A DNA stretch of 64,000 nucleotides from Agrococcus sediminis. Lineage in GTDB: Bacteria; Actinomycetota; Actinomycetes; Actinomycetales; Microbacteriaceae. The DNA is taken from contig NZ_VOIR01000012.1 in NCBI RefSeq assembly GCF_007923295.1, positions 310,001 through 374,000 of the forward strand, given 5' to 3'. This document shows positions 35,618 through 44,678 of the stretch, piece after piece (positions within the stretch are counted from its first letter, which is position 1; every line of letters starts with the position of its first letter). The notes under the pieces are model-generated. The model was not told the origin of the DNA. It saw only the letters and a list, made by a program, of their open reading frames with translations, and ran no database searches. The translations under genes were made by a program, and so were the position numbers.

Positions 35618-37843
35618 TCAGCGGGTCGCGACGTGCGCCTCCTCGGCGTCGGCCGACGCATCCGTCGGCACCGTCTCGACCGAGTCGACCGACGGCGCCG
35701 AGGCGGCCGAGTCGAACGCCGACGGCGGCAGCGGCGCGGCGCCCGCCTCGACGATCGGCTGCGCGTCGGGGTCGGTCGCCTTCGCGCGCTTCTCGGGCAC
35801 CGGCAGCTCGCCCGCCGCGCGGAGCGCCGCGTAGTGGGCCATCGCCTCGGCCTGGCGGGCGCCTTCGGCGCCGCTGGCGATCCGCGCGCGCAGGTGCTCG
35901 TCGCCGAGCCCGAAGGCCGCGACGAGGTCGAGCGCGTGCGGGCGCAGCTTCTGCAGCAGTCGCTCGATCGTGGAGGTGACGGCCTTCGAGCGGGCGCCCG
36001 AGAGGCGGCCGTGCTCGAGGTGCCACGCCGCGTGCTCCTCGATGATCGTGAGCGCGAAGAGGTCGCGCACGTGCGTCATCACCTTGCGGGTCGCCTCGGG
36101 CATCCGCTCGACCGCGGCAGCGAGCGCGTCGTACTGCTGCAGCTCGACCCAGGCGCGGGCGGCCTCGATGAGCTCGTGCTGCTCGTCGTTGAACGCGGCC
36201 GCGGCCTGCGCCTGGTCCTTCGGCGCGTGGCGCAGGCGACCGGCGATGTCGGCGACCATCGTCTCGACGCGGTCCTCGAGCAGGTCGCGCTGCACGTCGC
36301 GGTCGCGCAGGGCGATCGACGACTTCTTCACGTTGCGCAGGTCGCGCACGTCCTGCGACAGGGTGCGCAGGCCCACGAGCGCGGTCGCGCGGTCGAAGAG
36401 CTGGTCGGCGGCGAAGCGGGCGATCTCGGCCTTCGACGCGCCCTTGAACTGCTTGGAGAAGTCGCCGAGCAGGCGCTTGCCCACCAGCTGCAGCAGCACG
36501 GTGTTGTCGCCCTCGAACGTGACGTACACGTCGAGGTCGGCGCGCAGCTGCACGAGGCGGTTCTCGCCGAGGAAGCCGGCGCCGCCGCACGCCTCGCGCG
36601 CCTCCTGCAGCGTGTCGAGCGCCTGCCAGGTGGAGAGCGCCTTGAGCCCGGCGGCGAGCGTCTCGAGGTCCTCGCGCTCCTCGGGGGTGTCGCTGCGGCC
36701 CGAGAAGACGCCGTCGAACTTCGCCAGCAGGATCTCGTGCGCGTAGCGCTGCGCGTAGGCCTTGGCGAGGCGCGTGAACAGGCGCCGCTGGTGGCGGCGG
36801 TAGTCGAGCAGCACCTCCTCCTGCGTCTCGCTCGACGCATTGAACTGGCGGCGCTCGGCGCCGTAGCGGATGGCGATCGCGAGCGCGGCCTCCTGCGCGA
36901 CGACCGCGGCGCCGTCGAGCGACACGCGGCCCTGCACGAGCGTGCCGATCATCGTGAAGAAGCGCCGGCCCGGGCTCGCGATCGGGCTCGAGTAGGTGCC
37001 GTCGGGGGCGACGTCGCCGTAGCGGTTCAGCAGGTTGGTGCGCGGCACGCGCACGTGCGTGAAGTGGAGGCGGCCGTTGTCGATGCCGTTGAGCCCGCCC
37101 TTGTAGCCGTCGTCCTCGCCGCCGATGCCGGGCAGGAAGCTCCCCTCGTCGTCGCGCAGCGGCGTGTAGAACGCGTGCACGCCGTGGTCGACGCCCTTCG
37201 TGATGAGCTTCGCGAAGACGACCGCGTGCTTGCCGTGCAGCGCGGCGTTGCCGAGGTAGTCCTTCCACGCGCCGCGGAAGGGCGTGTGGATGACGAACTC
37301 CTCGGTCGCCTCGTCGTACGTGGCGGTCGTGGCGATCGACGCGACGTCGGACCCGTGGCCCGTCTCGGTCATCGCGAACGCGCCCGGCACATCCAGGCGC
37401 ATGATCGGCGGCAGGAACGTGTCGTGGTGGTGCTGCGTGCCGAGGTGCAGCACGGCGGCGCCGAACAGGCCGTACTGCACGCCCGACTTGATCTGCAGGC
37501 TCGGGTCGGCGAGCACGAGCTCCTCGAAGCCGGCGATGTTGCCGCCGTGGTCGTCCTGGCCGCCGAGGTGCGACGGGAAGGCCGCGAGCACGGCGCCGTC
37601 GTCGACGAGCTGCCGCATCTGGCCGAGCACGCGCTCGCGATGCTCGGCGACCGTGAGGTCGTCGATGCGCTGGTAGCGGGGGTCTGCGACCTTCGCGCGG
37701 GCGGCGAGGCGGCGCTCGGCCCACGTGCCCAGCAGGTCGCGGCCGAGCCACTCCACGTCGACCTGGCCCTGCAGTCGCGGGCGGGTCTCGGCGCTCGCGC
37801 GGTGACGGTCGGCGCGGGCGGGTGCGGACGTGCGGTCGGCCAT
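35618..37843 (-). CDS. Acyl-CoA oxidase / dehydrogenase-family flavoprotein
   Basis: FAD enzyme of 741 aa, the size and layout of acyl-CoA oxidases (first step of fatty acid beta-oxidation). TETGHGSDV (about 160-168) and GGLNGIDNG mark the flavin and substrate regions. REACGGAGFLGENR followed by YVTFEGDNTVLLQ places the likely catalytic Glu in FEGDN. The last 70 residues are an Ala/Pro/Asp-rich tail without equivalent. AAGGGGG lies 6 nt before the ATG. It lies upstream of the desaturase operon but has its own terminator. Confidence 0.88.
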   Translation of the reverse strand: MADRTSAPARADRHRASAETRPRLQGQVDVEWLGRDLLGTWAERRLAARAKVADPRYQRIDDLTVAEHRERVLGQMRQLVDDGAVLAAFPSHLGGQDDHGGNIAGFEELVLADPSLQIKSGVQYGLFGAAVLHLGTQHHHDTFLPPIMRLDVPGAFAMTETGHGSDVASIATTATYDEATEEFVIHTPFRGAWKDYLGNAALHGKHAVVFAKLITKGVDHGVHAFYTPLRDDEGSFLPGIGGEDDGYKGGLNGIDNGRLHFTHVRVPRTNLLNRYGDVAPDGTYSSPIASPGRRFFTMIGTLVQGRVSLDGAAVVAQEAALAIAIRYGAERRQFNASSETQEEVLLDYRRHQRRLFTRLAKAYAQRYAHEILLAKFDGVFSGRSDTPEEREDLETLAAGLKALSTWQALDTLQEAREACGGAGFLGENRLVQLRADLDVYVTFEGDNTVLLQLVGKRLLGDFSKQFKGASKAEIARFAADQLFDRATALVGLRTLSQDVRDLRNVKKSSIALRDRDVQRDLLEDRVETMVADIAGRLRHAPKDQAQAAAAFNDEQHELIEAARAWVELQQYDALAAAVERMPEATRKVMTHVRDLFALTIIEEHAAWHLEHGRLSGARSKAVTSTIERLLQKLRPHALDLVAAFGLGDEHLRARIASGAEGARQAEAMAHYAALRAAGELPVPEKRAKATDPDAQPIVEAGAAPLPPSAFDSAASAPSVDSVETVPTDASADAEEAHVATR

Positions 37844-37912
37844 GGTTCCCCCTTCAGGACGGATGCGCCCCCACGGTAGGCGCGTCGACCAGGGGGGCGG
37901 TCAGTGGTTGGA

Positions 37913-37932
37913 CGCCCGTGCAACGACGGGCG
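37913..37932. other. Small hairpin in the gap 37844-38056
   Basis: CGCCCGT and ACGGGCG form a 7-bp stem with a 6-nt loop. It could be the terminator of the amidohydrolase gene (stop at 38057) or lie in the leader of the acyl-CoA oxidase gene. Nothing else is apparent in this 213-nt gap. Confidence 0.25.
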
Positions 37933-38056
37933 CGGGCCGGCGCGACCGGTTGTGCCGCATCCACAACGGCCCGGGGCATCCGCTGTGCGAACCCTGTCGC
38001 GGCGGATCAGGGACGCGAGCAGCTGCCCGGCGACGGACGGGCGCGTGAGCCCGCCG

Positions 38057-39517
38057 TCAGAGGGCGCCGTGCACGACCTCGCCGGCGACCATCGTGAGCG
38101 CCACCGGCATGGTGCGCAGCGCCGCGGCGACGGCGGCCGGGTCGTCGTGGGCCGACGGCAGGGGCGGTGCGGCGCCGAGCACGACGATGTCGGCGGGCTC
38201 CTCGGCGGCCAGCCGCGACCGGCTCGAGGCGCGCACGGCCTGCTCGAGGGAGATCGCCTCCTCGGGCTGCCAGGGGTGCTCGTCGCCGCGGGTGCGCGTG
38301 ACGGCGGTGGCGATCGCGAGCCACGGGTCGAGCGGCGTGACGGGCGCGTCGGAGCCGAGCACGACATCCACGCCCGCGTCGACGAGGCTGCGGATCCGGA
38401 ACGCGTCGCGGCTGCGGTCGGCCCACAGCGCCGCCGTCAGCTCGCGGTCGTCGAGCGCGTGCTCGGGCTGGATGGAGGCGGTGATGCCGAGGCGCGCGAG
38501 CCGCGGGATGTCGACGCCCGAGACGAGCTGCGCGTGCTCGATGCGGCCGCCGGTGCCGGCGCGCTCGAACGCGTCGATCGCGGCCGTCACGGCGGCGTCG
38601 CCGATGGCGTGGATCGTGGCGTCGATGCCGAGCTCGCCGGCGCGCGCGAGCAGGCGGTCGAGCGCGGCGTCGTCGACGTTGCGCACCCCGGTGCCCTCCT
38701 CCCCCGTCTCGAAGGAGCCGTAGGGGTGCGCGGTCCAGGCCGTGCGGGTGCCGAGCGAGCCGTCGGAGATCACCTTGAGCCGCCCCATGCGTGCCCTATG
38801 GGCGATCGCATCGCCCGTGCGCAGGCCGCGCTCGGCGGCGAGCTCGAGGTCCTTCGCGTACACGCCCGCCTCCACCCGGAGGGGCGTGGAGCGGCCGGGA
38901 CGCATCCAGGCGCCGACGGCGTCGTCGAACTCGAGGTCGACCACGCCCACGACGCCCCGCTCGGCGGCGGCGGCCAGAGCGTCGACGACGTGACGGTCGA
39001 GCGCGTCGGCGTCGAGCATCCCCTCGACCGCGCTCAGCGCGTCGAACGCCGCCTCCTCGCGCAGCAGCGGCGCGTCGAGGTCGATGCCGAGGCGGCTGAG
39101 CATCGCGGTGTTGGGCCAGGAGCAGTGCACGTCGCTCGAGACCACGAGCGTGGGCACGTCGCCCGTCTGCGCGTCGAGCAGCGCGCGGGTGGGCGGCGCG
39201 GGCCAGAGGCCGTCGCGCATGCCGACGAGCACGACGGGCTCGCCGCCCCGGTGCGCGCGGGCGTGGTGTCCCGCGAGCGCGGCGGCCTCCTCGGCGCTCG
39301 CCGCGTCGAGCACGCTCGCGCGCGTGCGGTGGCGGGCCCACTGGCCCATGTGGGTGTGCTCGTCCCACAGGCCCGGCAGCACCGTCGCGCCCTCGAGGTC
39401 GTGCCGCGCGCCGGTCGAGGGCGTCGTGCCGGCGGGGCTCACCCGCTCGATGCCCCCGTCGAGGATGTCGAGGTCGATGAGGGTGCCGTCGAGCAGGCGG
39501 GCGTTCGCGAGGCGCAT
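38057..39517 (-). CDS. Amidohydrolase-family protein (YtcJ-like)
   Basis: Cytoplasmic metal-dependent hydrolase of 486 aa with a TIM-barrel (amidohydrolase_3) layout: LPGLWDEHTHMGQWA gives the HxH metal site, HAIGDAAV a later histidine, and LGSDAPVTPLDPW the conserved Asp. Substrates of this group are diverse (N-acyl amines, imides), so none is assigned. I start at the ATG at 39517 because TAGCGT ends 7 nt upstream; a GTG at 39526 overlaps the -10 itself. Confidence 0.85.
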   Translation of the reverse strand: MRLANARLLDGTLIDLDILDGGIERVSPAGTTPSTGARHDLEGATVLPGLWDEHTHMGQWARHRTRASVLDAASAEEAAALAGHHARAHRGGEPVVLVGMRDGLWPAPPTRALLDAQTGDVPTLVVSSDVHCSWPNTAMLSRLGIDLDAPLLREEAAFDALSAVEGMLDADALDRHVVDALAAAAERGVVGVVDLEFDDAVGAWMRPGRSTPLRVEAGVYAKDLELAAERGLRTGDAIAHRARMGRLKVISDGSLGTRTAWTAHPYGSFETGEEGTGVRNVDDAALDRLLARAGELGIDATIHAIGDAAVTAAIDAFERAGTGGRIEHAQLVSGVDIPRLARLGITASIQPEHALDDRELTAALWADRSRDAFRIRSLVDAGVDVVLGSDAPVTPLDPWLAIATAVTRTRGDEHPWQPEEAISLEQAVRASSRSRLAAEEPADIVVLGAAPPLPSAHDDPAAVAAALRTMPVALTMVAGEVVHGAL

Positions 39518-39553
39518 GCCTCGCACGCTACCGGGGCGAGGCCCCGGGCGGCG

Positions 39554-39733
39554 TCAGTGCGCGCCGCGGGGCTCGCGGCGTCGGGCGATGCGCTCGCGGT
39601 CGGCGCGCGTGCGCGGCTCCCGCTGCAGCACGAGCAGCACGACGGTGGCGGCTGCGCCGACGACGCCGAGGGCGGCGAGCAGCACGATCCAGGTGGGATC
39701 GGCAGTCGCCGCGCTCGTCCAGGTGGCTTCCAT
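39554..39733 (-). CDS. Micro membrane protein (59 aa), paralogue of its neighbour
   Basis: One membrane segment (about 15-38, TWIVLLAALGVVGAAATVVL) between a short MEATW start and a basic tail (REPRTRADRERIARRREPRG). It resembles the first half of the 87-aa protein at 39798 (MEALWIILL). CATCAT ends 7 nt before the ATG, a weak leaderless signal. Function unknown. Confidence 0.6.
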   Translation of the reverse strand: MEATWTSAATADPTWIVLLAALGVVGAAATVVLLVLQREPRTRADRERIARRREPRGAH

Positions 39734-39797
39734 GGCACCGATGATGCGCCTGCGCCGCCGCCCGCGCCAGAGGCGGATCGGGCGTCGGCGGCGGGGC

Positions 39798-40061
39798 TCA
39801 GTACGCGCCGGCCCAGACGCGGGCGTCGCCCATCTGCGGGGCGAGGCCGTTGCCGGGGGCGTCGAGCCGGTGGGCGATGCGCTCCTCGACCTCGGCGGCG
39901 ATGCGGCGGGCATCGGCGTCCTCGACGCGCTCGCGGAGCCGGGCGAGCCGCTCGGGGTCGACGGGGGTGCGGGGGGCGCGCTGCCGCAGCAGGGCGTCGA
40001 TCGTGCCGGCGACGGCGCCGATCGCGAGGGCGATGAGGAGGATGATCCAGAGTGCTTCCAT
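39798..40061 (-). CDS. Micro membrane protein (87 aa), likely target of the adjacent GlxA-like regulator
   Basis: An 87-aa protein with one N-terminal membrane span (about 3-22, ALWIILLIALAIGAVAGTID) and a charged cytoplasmic helix (RTPVDPERLARLRERVEDADARR). CAGACT ends 7 nt before the ATG. Its start region carries a TGGCAGGA half-site, and it is divergent from the regulator at 40168 across an array of such sites. Function unknown. Confidence 0.65.
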   Translation of the reverse strand: MEALWIILLIALAIGAVAGTIDALLRQRAPRTPVDPERLARLRERVEDADARRIAAEVEERIAHRLDAPGNGLAPQMGDARVWAGAY

Positions 40062-40133
40062 GGCAGGAAGTCTGCGCTCGCCAAGATCCTGCCACCAGTG
40101 GCAGGATGGTCAACACTCGACAAGATCCTGCCA
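40061..40133. promoter_or_regulatory. Four-half-site operator array between micro membrane protein and GlxA-like regulator
   Basis: TGGCAGGA-type half-sites lie at 40061-40068 (plus), 40086-40094 (minus, ATCCTGCCA), 40099-40107 (plus) and 40125-40133 (minus). The middle two form a perfect 9+4+9 inverted repeat. CAAGATCCTGCCA is repeated exactly at 40082-40094 and 40121-40133, 39 bp apart (nearly four helical turns), which would suit looping or cooperative binding. Confidence 0.55.
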
Positions 40134-40167
40134 AGGCGGATCGGTCCCGAGGGAGAGCGAGGAAGCC

Positions 40168-41142
40168 GTGCTGCAGGTGGCCTGCATCGTCGACGACGAG
40201 GTGAGCGCGTTCGAGCTGGCGGTCGCGGCCGAGGTCTTCGGCGCCGACCGCACCGACCGCGGCGTGCCCCGCAACGACTTCCGGGTCGTGACGCCCACGC
40301 CGGGCCCGATCCGCGTCGAGGGCGGGCTGGGCCTGCCGATCATGGTGCAGGAGGGGCTGGCGTTCGCCGACGAGGCCGACGTCGTCATCGTCGCGCCCTA
40401 CGCCGACTGCTGCATCGACGCGGCATGCTCGGTGAGCATCGCCCACGTGCTGCAGCGGGCGGTGGCCCGAGGCGCCCGCGTGCTGACGCTCTGCACCGGT
40501 GCCTTCGTCGCCGCGCGCGCCGGCATCCTCTCGGGCCGACGGGTCGCGACGCACTGGCGGCACGTCGAGCAGCTGGCCGAGCAGTTCCCCGACATCGTCG
40601 TCGAGCGCGACGCGCTCTGGGCCGACGACGGCCCCGTGACCTCGAGCGCCGGCACCGCGGCGGCCATCGACGCCTCGCTCCACCTCATCCGCGAGCTGCA
40701 GGGCGCCCAGGTCGCGGCCATCATCGCGCGCTCGATGGTGGTGCCGCCGCTGCGCGACGGCGGGCAGTCGCAGTACGCGGTCGGCCCGGTCGCCGAGCAG
40801 CGCGCCGACACGCTCGCGCCGCTCATCGACTGGGTGGCGGCGCGGCTCGACGAGGAGCACACGATCGCCTCGCTCGCCCGCCGCGCTCGGCTCTCCGAGC
40901 GCACCTTCGCGCGCCGGTTCCGCGAGGAGCTCGGCACGACGCCCGCCGCGTGGCTCGTCTCGCAGCGCGTGCAGCGCGCGCAGGCGCTGCTCGAGGCGAC
41001 CGACCTGGGGCTGGATGCGGTGGCGCAGCAGGCCGGGTTCGGCACGGCCGCGCTCCTGCGGCACCACTTCACGCGGCAGCTGGGCGTCGCGCCATCGGCG
41101 TACCGCCGCCGGTTCGCGGTCTCGGAGACGGTCGACGCCTGA
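40168..41142 (+). CDS. GlxA/FtrA-type AraC-family transcriptional regulator
   Basis: A 324-aa regulator with an N-terminal DJ-1/PfpI-like domain (1-185; VACIVDDEVSAFELAVAAE, and the nucleophile-elbow region LTLCTGAFVAARAG) and a C-terminal AraC helix-turn-helix (about 225-315; SLARRARLSERTFARRFR and GLDAVAQQAGFGTAALLRHHF). Family members sense small metabolites. The GTG start at 40168 has AGGAA 4 nt upstream, and upstream sequence is the operator array, which it probably binds to control itself and the divergent micro membrane proteins. Confidence 0.85.
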   Translation: MLQVACIVDDEVSAFELAVAAEVFGADRTDRGVPRNDFRVVTPTPGPIRVEGGLGLPIMVQEGLAFADEADVVIVAPYADCCIDAACSVSIAHVLQRAVARGARVLTLCTGAFVAARAGILSGRRVATHWRHVEQLAEQFPDIVVERDALWADDGPVTSSAGTAAAIDASLHLIRELQGAQVAAIIARSMVVPPLRDGGQSQYAVGPVAEQRADTLAPLIDWVAARLDEEHTIASLARRARLSERTFARRFREELGTTPAAWLVSQRVQRAQALLEATDLGLDAVAQQAGFGTAALLRHHFTRQLGVAPSAYRRRFAVSETVDA

Positions 41143-41166
41143 GTCCCCGCCTGCCCGACGGCGGCG

Positions 41167-42192
41167 TCAGCCGAGCGCGCTCCAGCCCTCGGGCATCCAC
41201 CCTTCTGCCTCGAGCACGAAGCGGCCGACGCGCGAGGGCGCGCGCTTGCGGATCTTCGCGTTCGAGGAGCGCAGCTCGGCGACCGGCTTCGACAGGAGCG
41301 ACAGCTCGCGGCGATCCCCCGGCGCCTGGTCGGGGCGCGGCGCGGCGGCCGTCACCGCCCGCCCGGCGGCCCACGACGGCGCTCGCGCACCGAGCACCTC
41401 CAAGGCGATCGAGCCGTCGGCGGCGTCGGCGAGCAGCACGGGCACCGGGTCGCCGCCGTCGACCGGCACGAGCCAGCGCAGCCAGTCGGTCGGGTCGTAC
41501 TCGGGCAGGGATGCCTCGGCCTCGGCCTCGAGCGCGGCGCGCGACCCGATGCGCCAGACCCCGTGCGGCGCATCCGGGAACCCGTCGTAGAGGTACACCT
41601 GCAGCGCCTGCACCACCGACGCCGGCACGAGGGCGTCGTCGTCGTCGAGCGCGGGCGCCTGCGCGTCGTCGGCCGCGACGGCGTCGTAGATGCCCGGGTG
41701 CAGCGCACGGCCGTAGGGCGAGACCGGGTGCAGCCACAGCAGCCCGCTCTCGTCGTCGACGCCGCCCTCGACGACGAACGCACGCCCCTGCTCGTCGACG
41801 GCCCAGAGGCCGAACGGGTCGACCTCGCACTCGCGCTCGGGCACCGGTCCGTCGAGCTCGAGATCCTCGCGGTGCTGCGCGATGGCGAGGTCGGTCTCCT
41901 CCCACGGGTAGCGGGCGTCGAACACCGGGTCGCGGCGCACCTCGGCGCCGGGCTCCTCCGGCTCGAGGACCACGGTGAGCAGCCAGCCCTCGTCGGGGTC
42001 GTCGTCGAGCAGCGCTGCGACCGACGTGCTGTAGAGGCCGGGCGACAGCTCGCCCGCGCCCTCCGGCACGCGCAGGTAGAGGCGCAGCGGGCCGTCGGGC
42101 TCGGCCGACATCGCCACCTCGGCGATCTCGCCGCGGCGGGTCTGGAGGTAGCCGGTCACGGGGAGGTCGAGGGTCTCGACGGTGGGCGTCAC
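41167..42192 (-). CDS. Hypothetical acidic protein, 341 aa
   Basis: I do not recognise this protein. It is cytoplasmic (no signal or membrane span), acidic for most of its length and made of several beta-rich blocks of about 80 residues, each with a turn like LSPGLYSTSVAAL or LHPGIYDAVAADD, which suggests an internal repeat. The C-terminal 35 residues are basic (RSSNAKIRKRAPSRVGRF). The GTG start follows TACCGT by 7 nt. The frame stays open upstream only through the dispersed repeat array, which is not coding. It is downstream of treZ. Confidence 0.6.
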   Translation of the reverse strand: MTPTVETLDLPVTGYLQTRRGEIAEVAMSAEPDGPLRLYLRVPEGAGELSPGLYSTSVAALLDDDPDEGWLLTVVLEPEEPGAEVRRDPVFDARYPWEETDLAIAQHREDLELDGPVPERECEVDPFGLWAVDEQGRAFVVEGGVDDESGLLWLHPVSPYGRALHPGIYDAVAADDAQAPALDDDDALVPASVVQALQVYLYDGFPDAPHGVWRIGSRAALEAEAEASLPEYDPTDWLRWLVPVDGGDPVPVLLADAADGSIALEVLGARAPSWAAGRAVTAAAPRPDQAPGDRRELSLLSKPVAELRSSNAKIRKRAPSRVGRFVLEAEGWMPEGWSALG

Positions 42193-42222
42193 GGGGTCAA
42201 CGGTAGTCGGGGTGGGGGCGGG

Positions 42223-42390
42223 GTGGTCTCGACTTGGTCGCTGCGCGACCGGCTCGACCGGCGGAGGGGCGGGCGCCGCGCGGTGGTCTCGACTCGGTCG
42301 CTGCGCGACCGGCTCGACCGGCGGAAGGGCGGGGCGGGCGCGGCGGGGTGGTCTCGACTCGGTCGCTGCGCGACCGGCTCGACCGGCGGA
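42223..42390. repeat. Array of three 43-bp dispersed repeats after treZ
   Basis: Nearly identical units at 42223-42265, 42283-42325 and 42348-42390, each beginning GTGGTCTCGACT and ending CGACCGGCGGA, with the hairpin GGTCGC-TGC-GCGACC in the middle. Spacers of 17 and 22 nt are G-rich and unrelated. The array fills most of the 217-nt gap and starts 20 nt after the treZ stop. Other copies are at 56075 and, diverged, at 16630. Confidence 0.8.
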
Positions 42391-42409
42391 GGGAGGAGGG
42401 GGCGCGGGG

Positions 42410-44140
42410 TCAGTCGAGGAGGGCACCGCTGCCGGGCGGCAGCGTGAGCTGCTCGGCGACCGCGACGTCGGGGTGCGTCTGGAAGCGCAGCCGCCGCTTC
42501 GTCACCGGCACCGTCTGCGGCTCGGAGCCGACGTTCACGACGATCTCGACCGCATCCGTCCTGCCCGCCCGGCGCACGAGCCGCAGCACGCCCGCGGCCT
42601 CGTCGACCTCGACGGCGTTCCGCGCGTAGTGCGGGTCGGTGAGCGCCTCGAGCTCGCGGCGCAGCCCGGCGAGCTGCCGGTAGCCGTCGAGCACCCGCGC
42701 GTGCCGCTCGCGCCGCGCCTCGGCCCAGTCGAGCTTCGAGCGCTCGAAGGTGGCCGGGTCCTGCGGGTCGGGCACGACCGCCGGGTCCCAGCCCATCCGC
42801 TCGAACTCGGCGAGCCGGCCCTCGGCGGTGAGGCGCCCGAGCTCCTCCTCCGGGTGCGAGGTGAAGAACTGGAACGGGCTCGACGCCGCCCACTCCTCCC
42901 CCATGAAGAGCATCGGCGTGTAGGGGCCGGCGTAGAGCAGCAGCGCCGCGCACAGCAGCTGCGACTCGGTGAGCACCTCGGTGATGCGGTCGCCGCGGGC
43001 GCGGTTGCCGATCTGGTCGTGGTTCTGGGCGCTCACGACCAGCCGCCACGACAGCGAGCGGTCGGTGTCGATCGGGCGCCCGTGGTCGCGCTCGCGGAAC
43101 GACGAGTACGTGCCGTCGTGGAAGAAGCCGCGCTCGAGCACCTTGCCGAGCGCCGTGAGCGGCGCGAAGTCGGCGTAGTAGCCCTCCGTCTCGCCCGTCA
43201 GCGCGACGTGCACGCCGTGGTGGAAGTCATCGGACCACTGGGCGTCGAGCCCGTAGCCGCCGCCCTCGCGCGGGGTGATGAGGGTGGGGTCGTTGAGGTC
43301 GCTCTCGGCGATGAGCTCGAGCGGCCGCCCGAGGTGCGCCGCGAGCGCGGCGGTCTCGACCGCCATCTCCTCGAGGATGTGCAGCGGCCCCTCGTCGCGC
43401 AGCGCGTGCACGGCGTCGAGGCGCAGCGCGTCGACGTGCATGTCCTCGAACCAGAAGCGCACGTTGTCGAGGATGAAGCGCCGCACGGCCGGCTCGGCGA
43501 CGTTCACGTGCTCGCCCCATGTGGAGCGGCCCTCGCTCGAGAGGTACGGGCCGAACAGCGGCAGGTAGTTGCCGGAGGGGCCGAGGTGGTTGTGCACGAC
43601 GTCCTGCACGACGGCGAGGCCGGCGCCGTGGGCGGCGTCGACGAACCGCTGGTAGGCGGCGGGGCCGCCGTAGCCCTCGTGCACCGCGTACCAGGCGACG
43701 CCGTCGTAGCCCCAGTTGTGGGTGCCGTTGAAGCCGTTGACGGGCAGCAGCTCGACGTGCGTGACGCCGATCTCGAGCAGGTGGTCGAGCCGCTCGGCCG
43801 CCGCGTCGAGCGTGCCCTCCTGCGTGAACGTGCCGATGTGCAGCTCGTACAGCACGCCGCCGGCGATGGGCCTGCCCGTCCAGTCGGCGTCGGCCCAGTC
43901 ATGGGCGGATGCGTCCCACGTGCGGGAGCGCTCGTGGACGCCGTGGGGCTGCCGGCGGCCGCGCGGATCGGGCCGCACCGCGTCGTCGTCGTCGATCTGG
44001 AAGCCGTAGTCGCCCGCCGGCGCGAGCGCGTGCCACCAGCCGCCCTCGGCGCTCGTCATCTCGACGCTCTCGCGGCCCGCGACGACGCGCATGCGCTGCG
44101 CGTTCGGCGCCCAGACCCGGTACTCGTGCAGCTCGCTCAT
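42410..44140 (-). CDS. treZ: Malto-oligosyltrehalose trehalohydrolase
   Basis: Releases trehalose from maltooligosyltrehalose; GH13 enzyme of 576 aa. An N-terminal CBM48-like domain (1-90) precedes the barrel. Catalytic residues are the nucleophile D242 (RLDAVH) and acid/base E279 (LIAES), with QNHDQIGNR carrying the third carboxylate. It works after GlgX and TreY. GAGGAT ends 6 nt before the ATG and can be read as a weak -10 or a distant ribosome binding site. Confidence 0.96.
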   Translation of the reverse strand: MSELHEYRVWAPNAQRMRVVAGRESVEMTSAEGGWWHALAPAGDYGFQIDDDDAVRPDPRGRRQPHGVHERSRTWDASAHDWADADWTGRPIAGGVLYELHIGTFTQEGTLDAAAERLDHLLEIGVTHVELLPVNGFNGTHNWGYDGVAWYAVHEGYGGPAAYQRFVDAAHGAGLAVVQDVVHNHLGPSGNYLPLFGPYLSSEGRSTWGEHVNVAEPAVRRFILDNVRFWFEDMHVDALRLDAVHALRDEGPLHILEEMAVETAALAAHLGRPLELIAESDLNDPTLITPREGGGYGLDAQWSDDFHHGVHVALTGETEGYYADFAPLTALGKVLERGFFHDGTYSSFRERDHGRPIDTDRSLSWRLVVSAQNHDQIGNRARGDRITEVLTESQLLCAALLLYAGPYTPMLFMGEEWAASSPFQFFTSHPEEELGRLTAEGRLAEFERMGWDPAVVPDPQDPATFERSKLDWAEARRERHARVLDGYRQLAGLRRELEALTDPHYARNAVEVDEAAGVLRLVRRAGRTDAVEIVVNVGSEPQTVPVTKRRLRFQTHPDVAVAEQLTLPPGSGALLD

Positions 44141-44197
44141 GCGTCGATCCTCGCAAGCGAAGCGGAGCGGCGGCTGAGTGCGGGGGGTCCCCGGCGC

Positions 44198-44665
44198 TCA
44201 GGCGCGGGGCGCGGCCGCGACGGGGCGCGCGGGCGAGCGGGGCCGGAACCACGGCGTCGACGCCGGGAGCGCCAGCAGCACGGTGCCGACGAGCGGCGCG
44301 AGCGACATGAGCACCGTCTCGAGCGCGGGCGAGGCCGTGGCGACCAGGATCCCGAGCCCTGCCACGCCGCCGACGGCGCCGAGCACGACGACCGGCCAGC
44401 GGGCCCAGCGGCGCCGGAGGCTCACCGCGATGAGCGCGACGAGCACGAGCACCACGCCGACGCCGAGCGCGATGGCCGTCGCCGCCTCGCCGCCCGGATC
44501 CTCCGTCGGCAGCCCGAGCGTCGCGACGTACCAGAGCGTCAGCACGACGGCGAAGCGGGCGACCGACAGGAAGGCGCCCCAGAGGAGGACGAGCGCGACG
44601 AGCGCCGTCCAGGGCCGCCCGGCGCGGGGTGCGCGGGGTGCGGATGCGGTGCCGATGTCGGTCAT
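44198..44665 (-). CDS. Membrane protein of unknown function inside the tre operon
   Basis: A 155-aa protein with four membrane segments (about 22-44, 53-75, 85-105, 113-130) and short charged termini. It starts 14 nt after the treY stop and ends 58 nt before treZ, so it is cotranscribed. The family is not recognised and it has no sugar-transport motif; it may be a passenger or serve osmotic stress. Confidence 0.65.
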   Translation of the reverse strand: MTDIGTASAPRAPRAGRPWTALVALVLLWGAFLSVARFAVVLTLWYVATLGLPTEDPGGEAATAIALGVGVVLVLVALIAVSLRRRWARWPVVVLGAVGGVAGLGILVATASPALETVLMSLAPLVGTVLLALPASTPWFRPRSPARPVAAAPRA

Positions 44666-44678
44666 GACGGCACGCGGG

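Noticed and set aside
42223-42390. Array of three repeats resembling a CRISPR
   Set aside because: Units are 43 bp, spacers are 17-22 nt and G-rich, the same unit occurs singly elsewhere, and there are no cas genes.
42193-42426. N-terminal extension of the 341-aa protein through the repeats
   Set aside because: The extension is just the translated dispersed repeat; TACCGT 7 nt before the GTG at 42192 gives the proper start.
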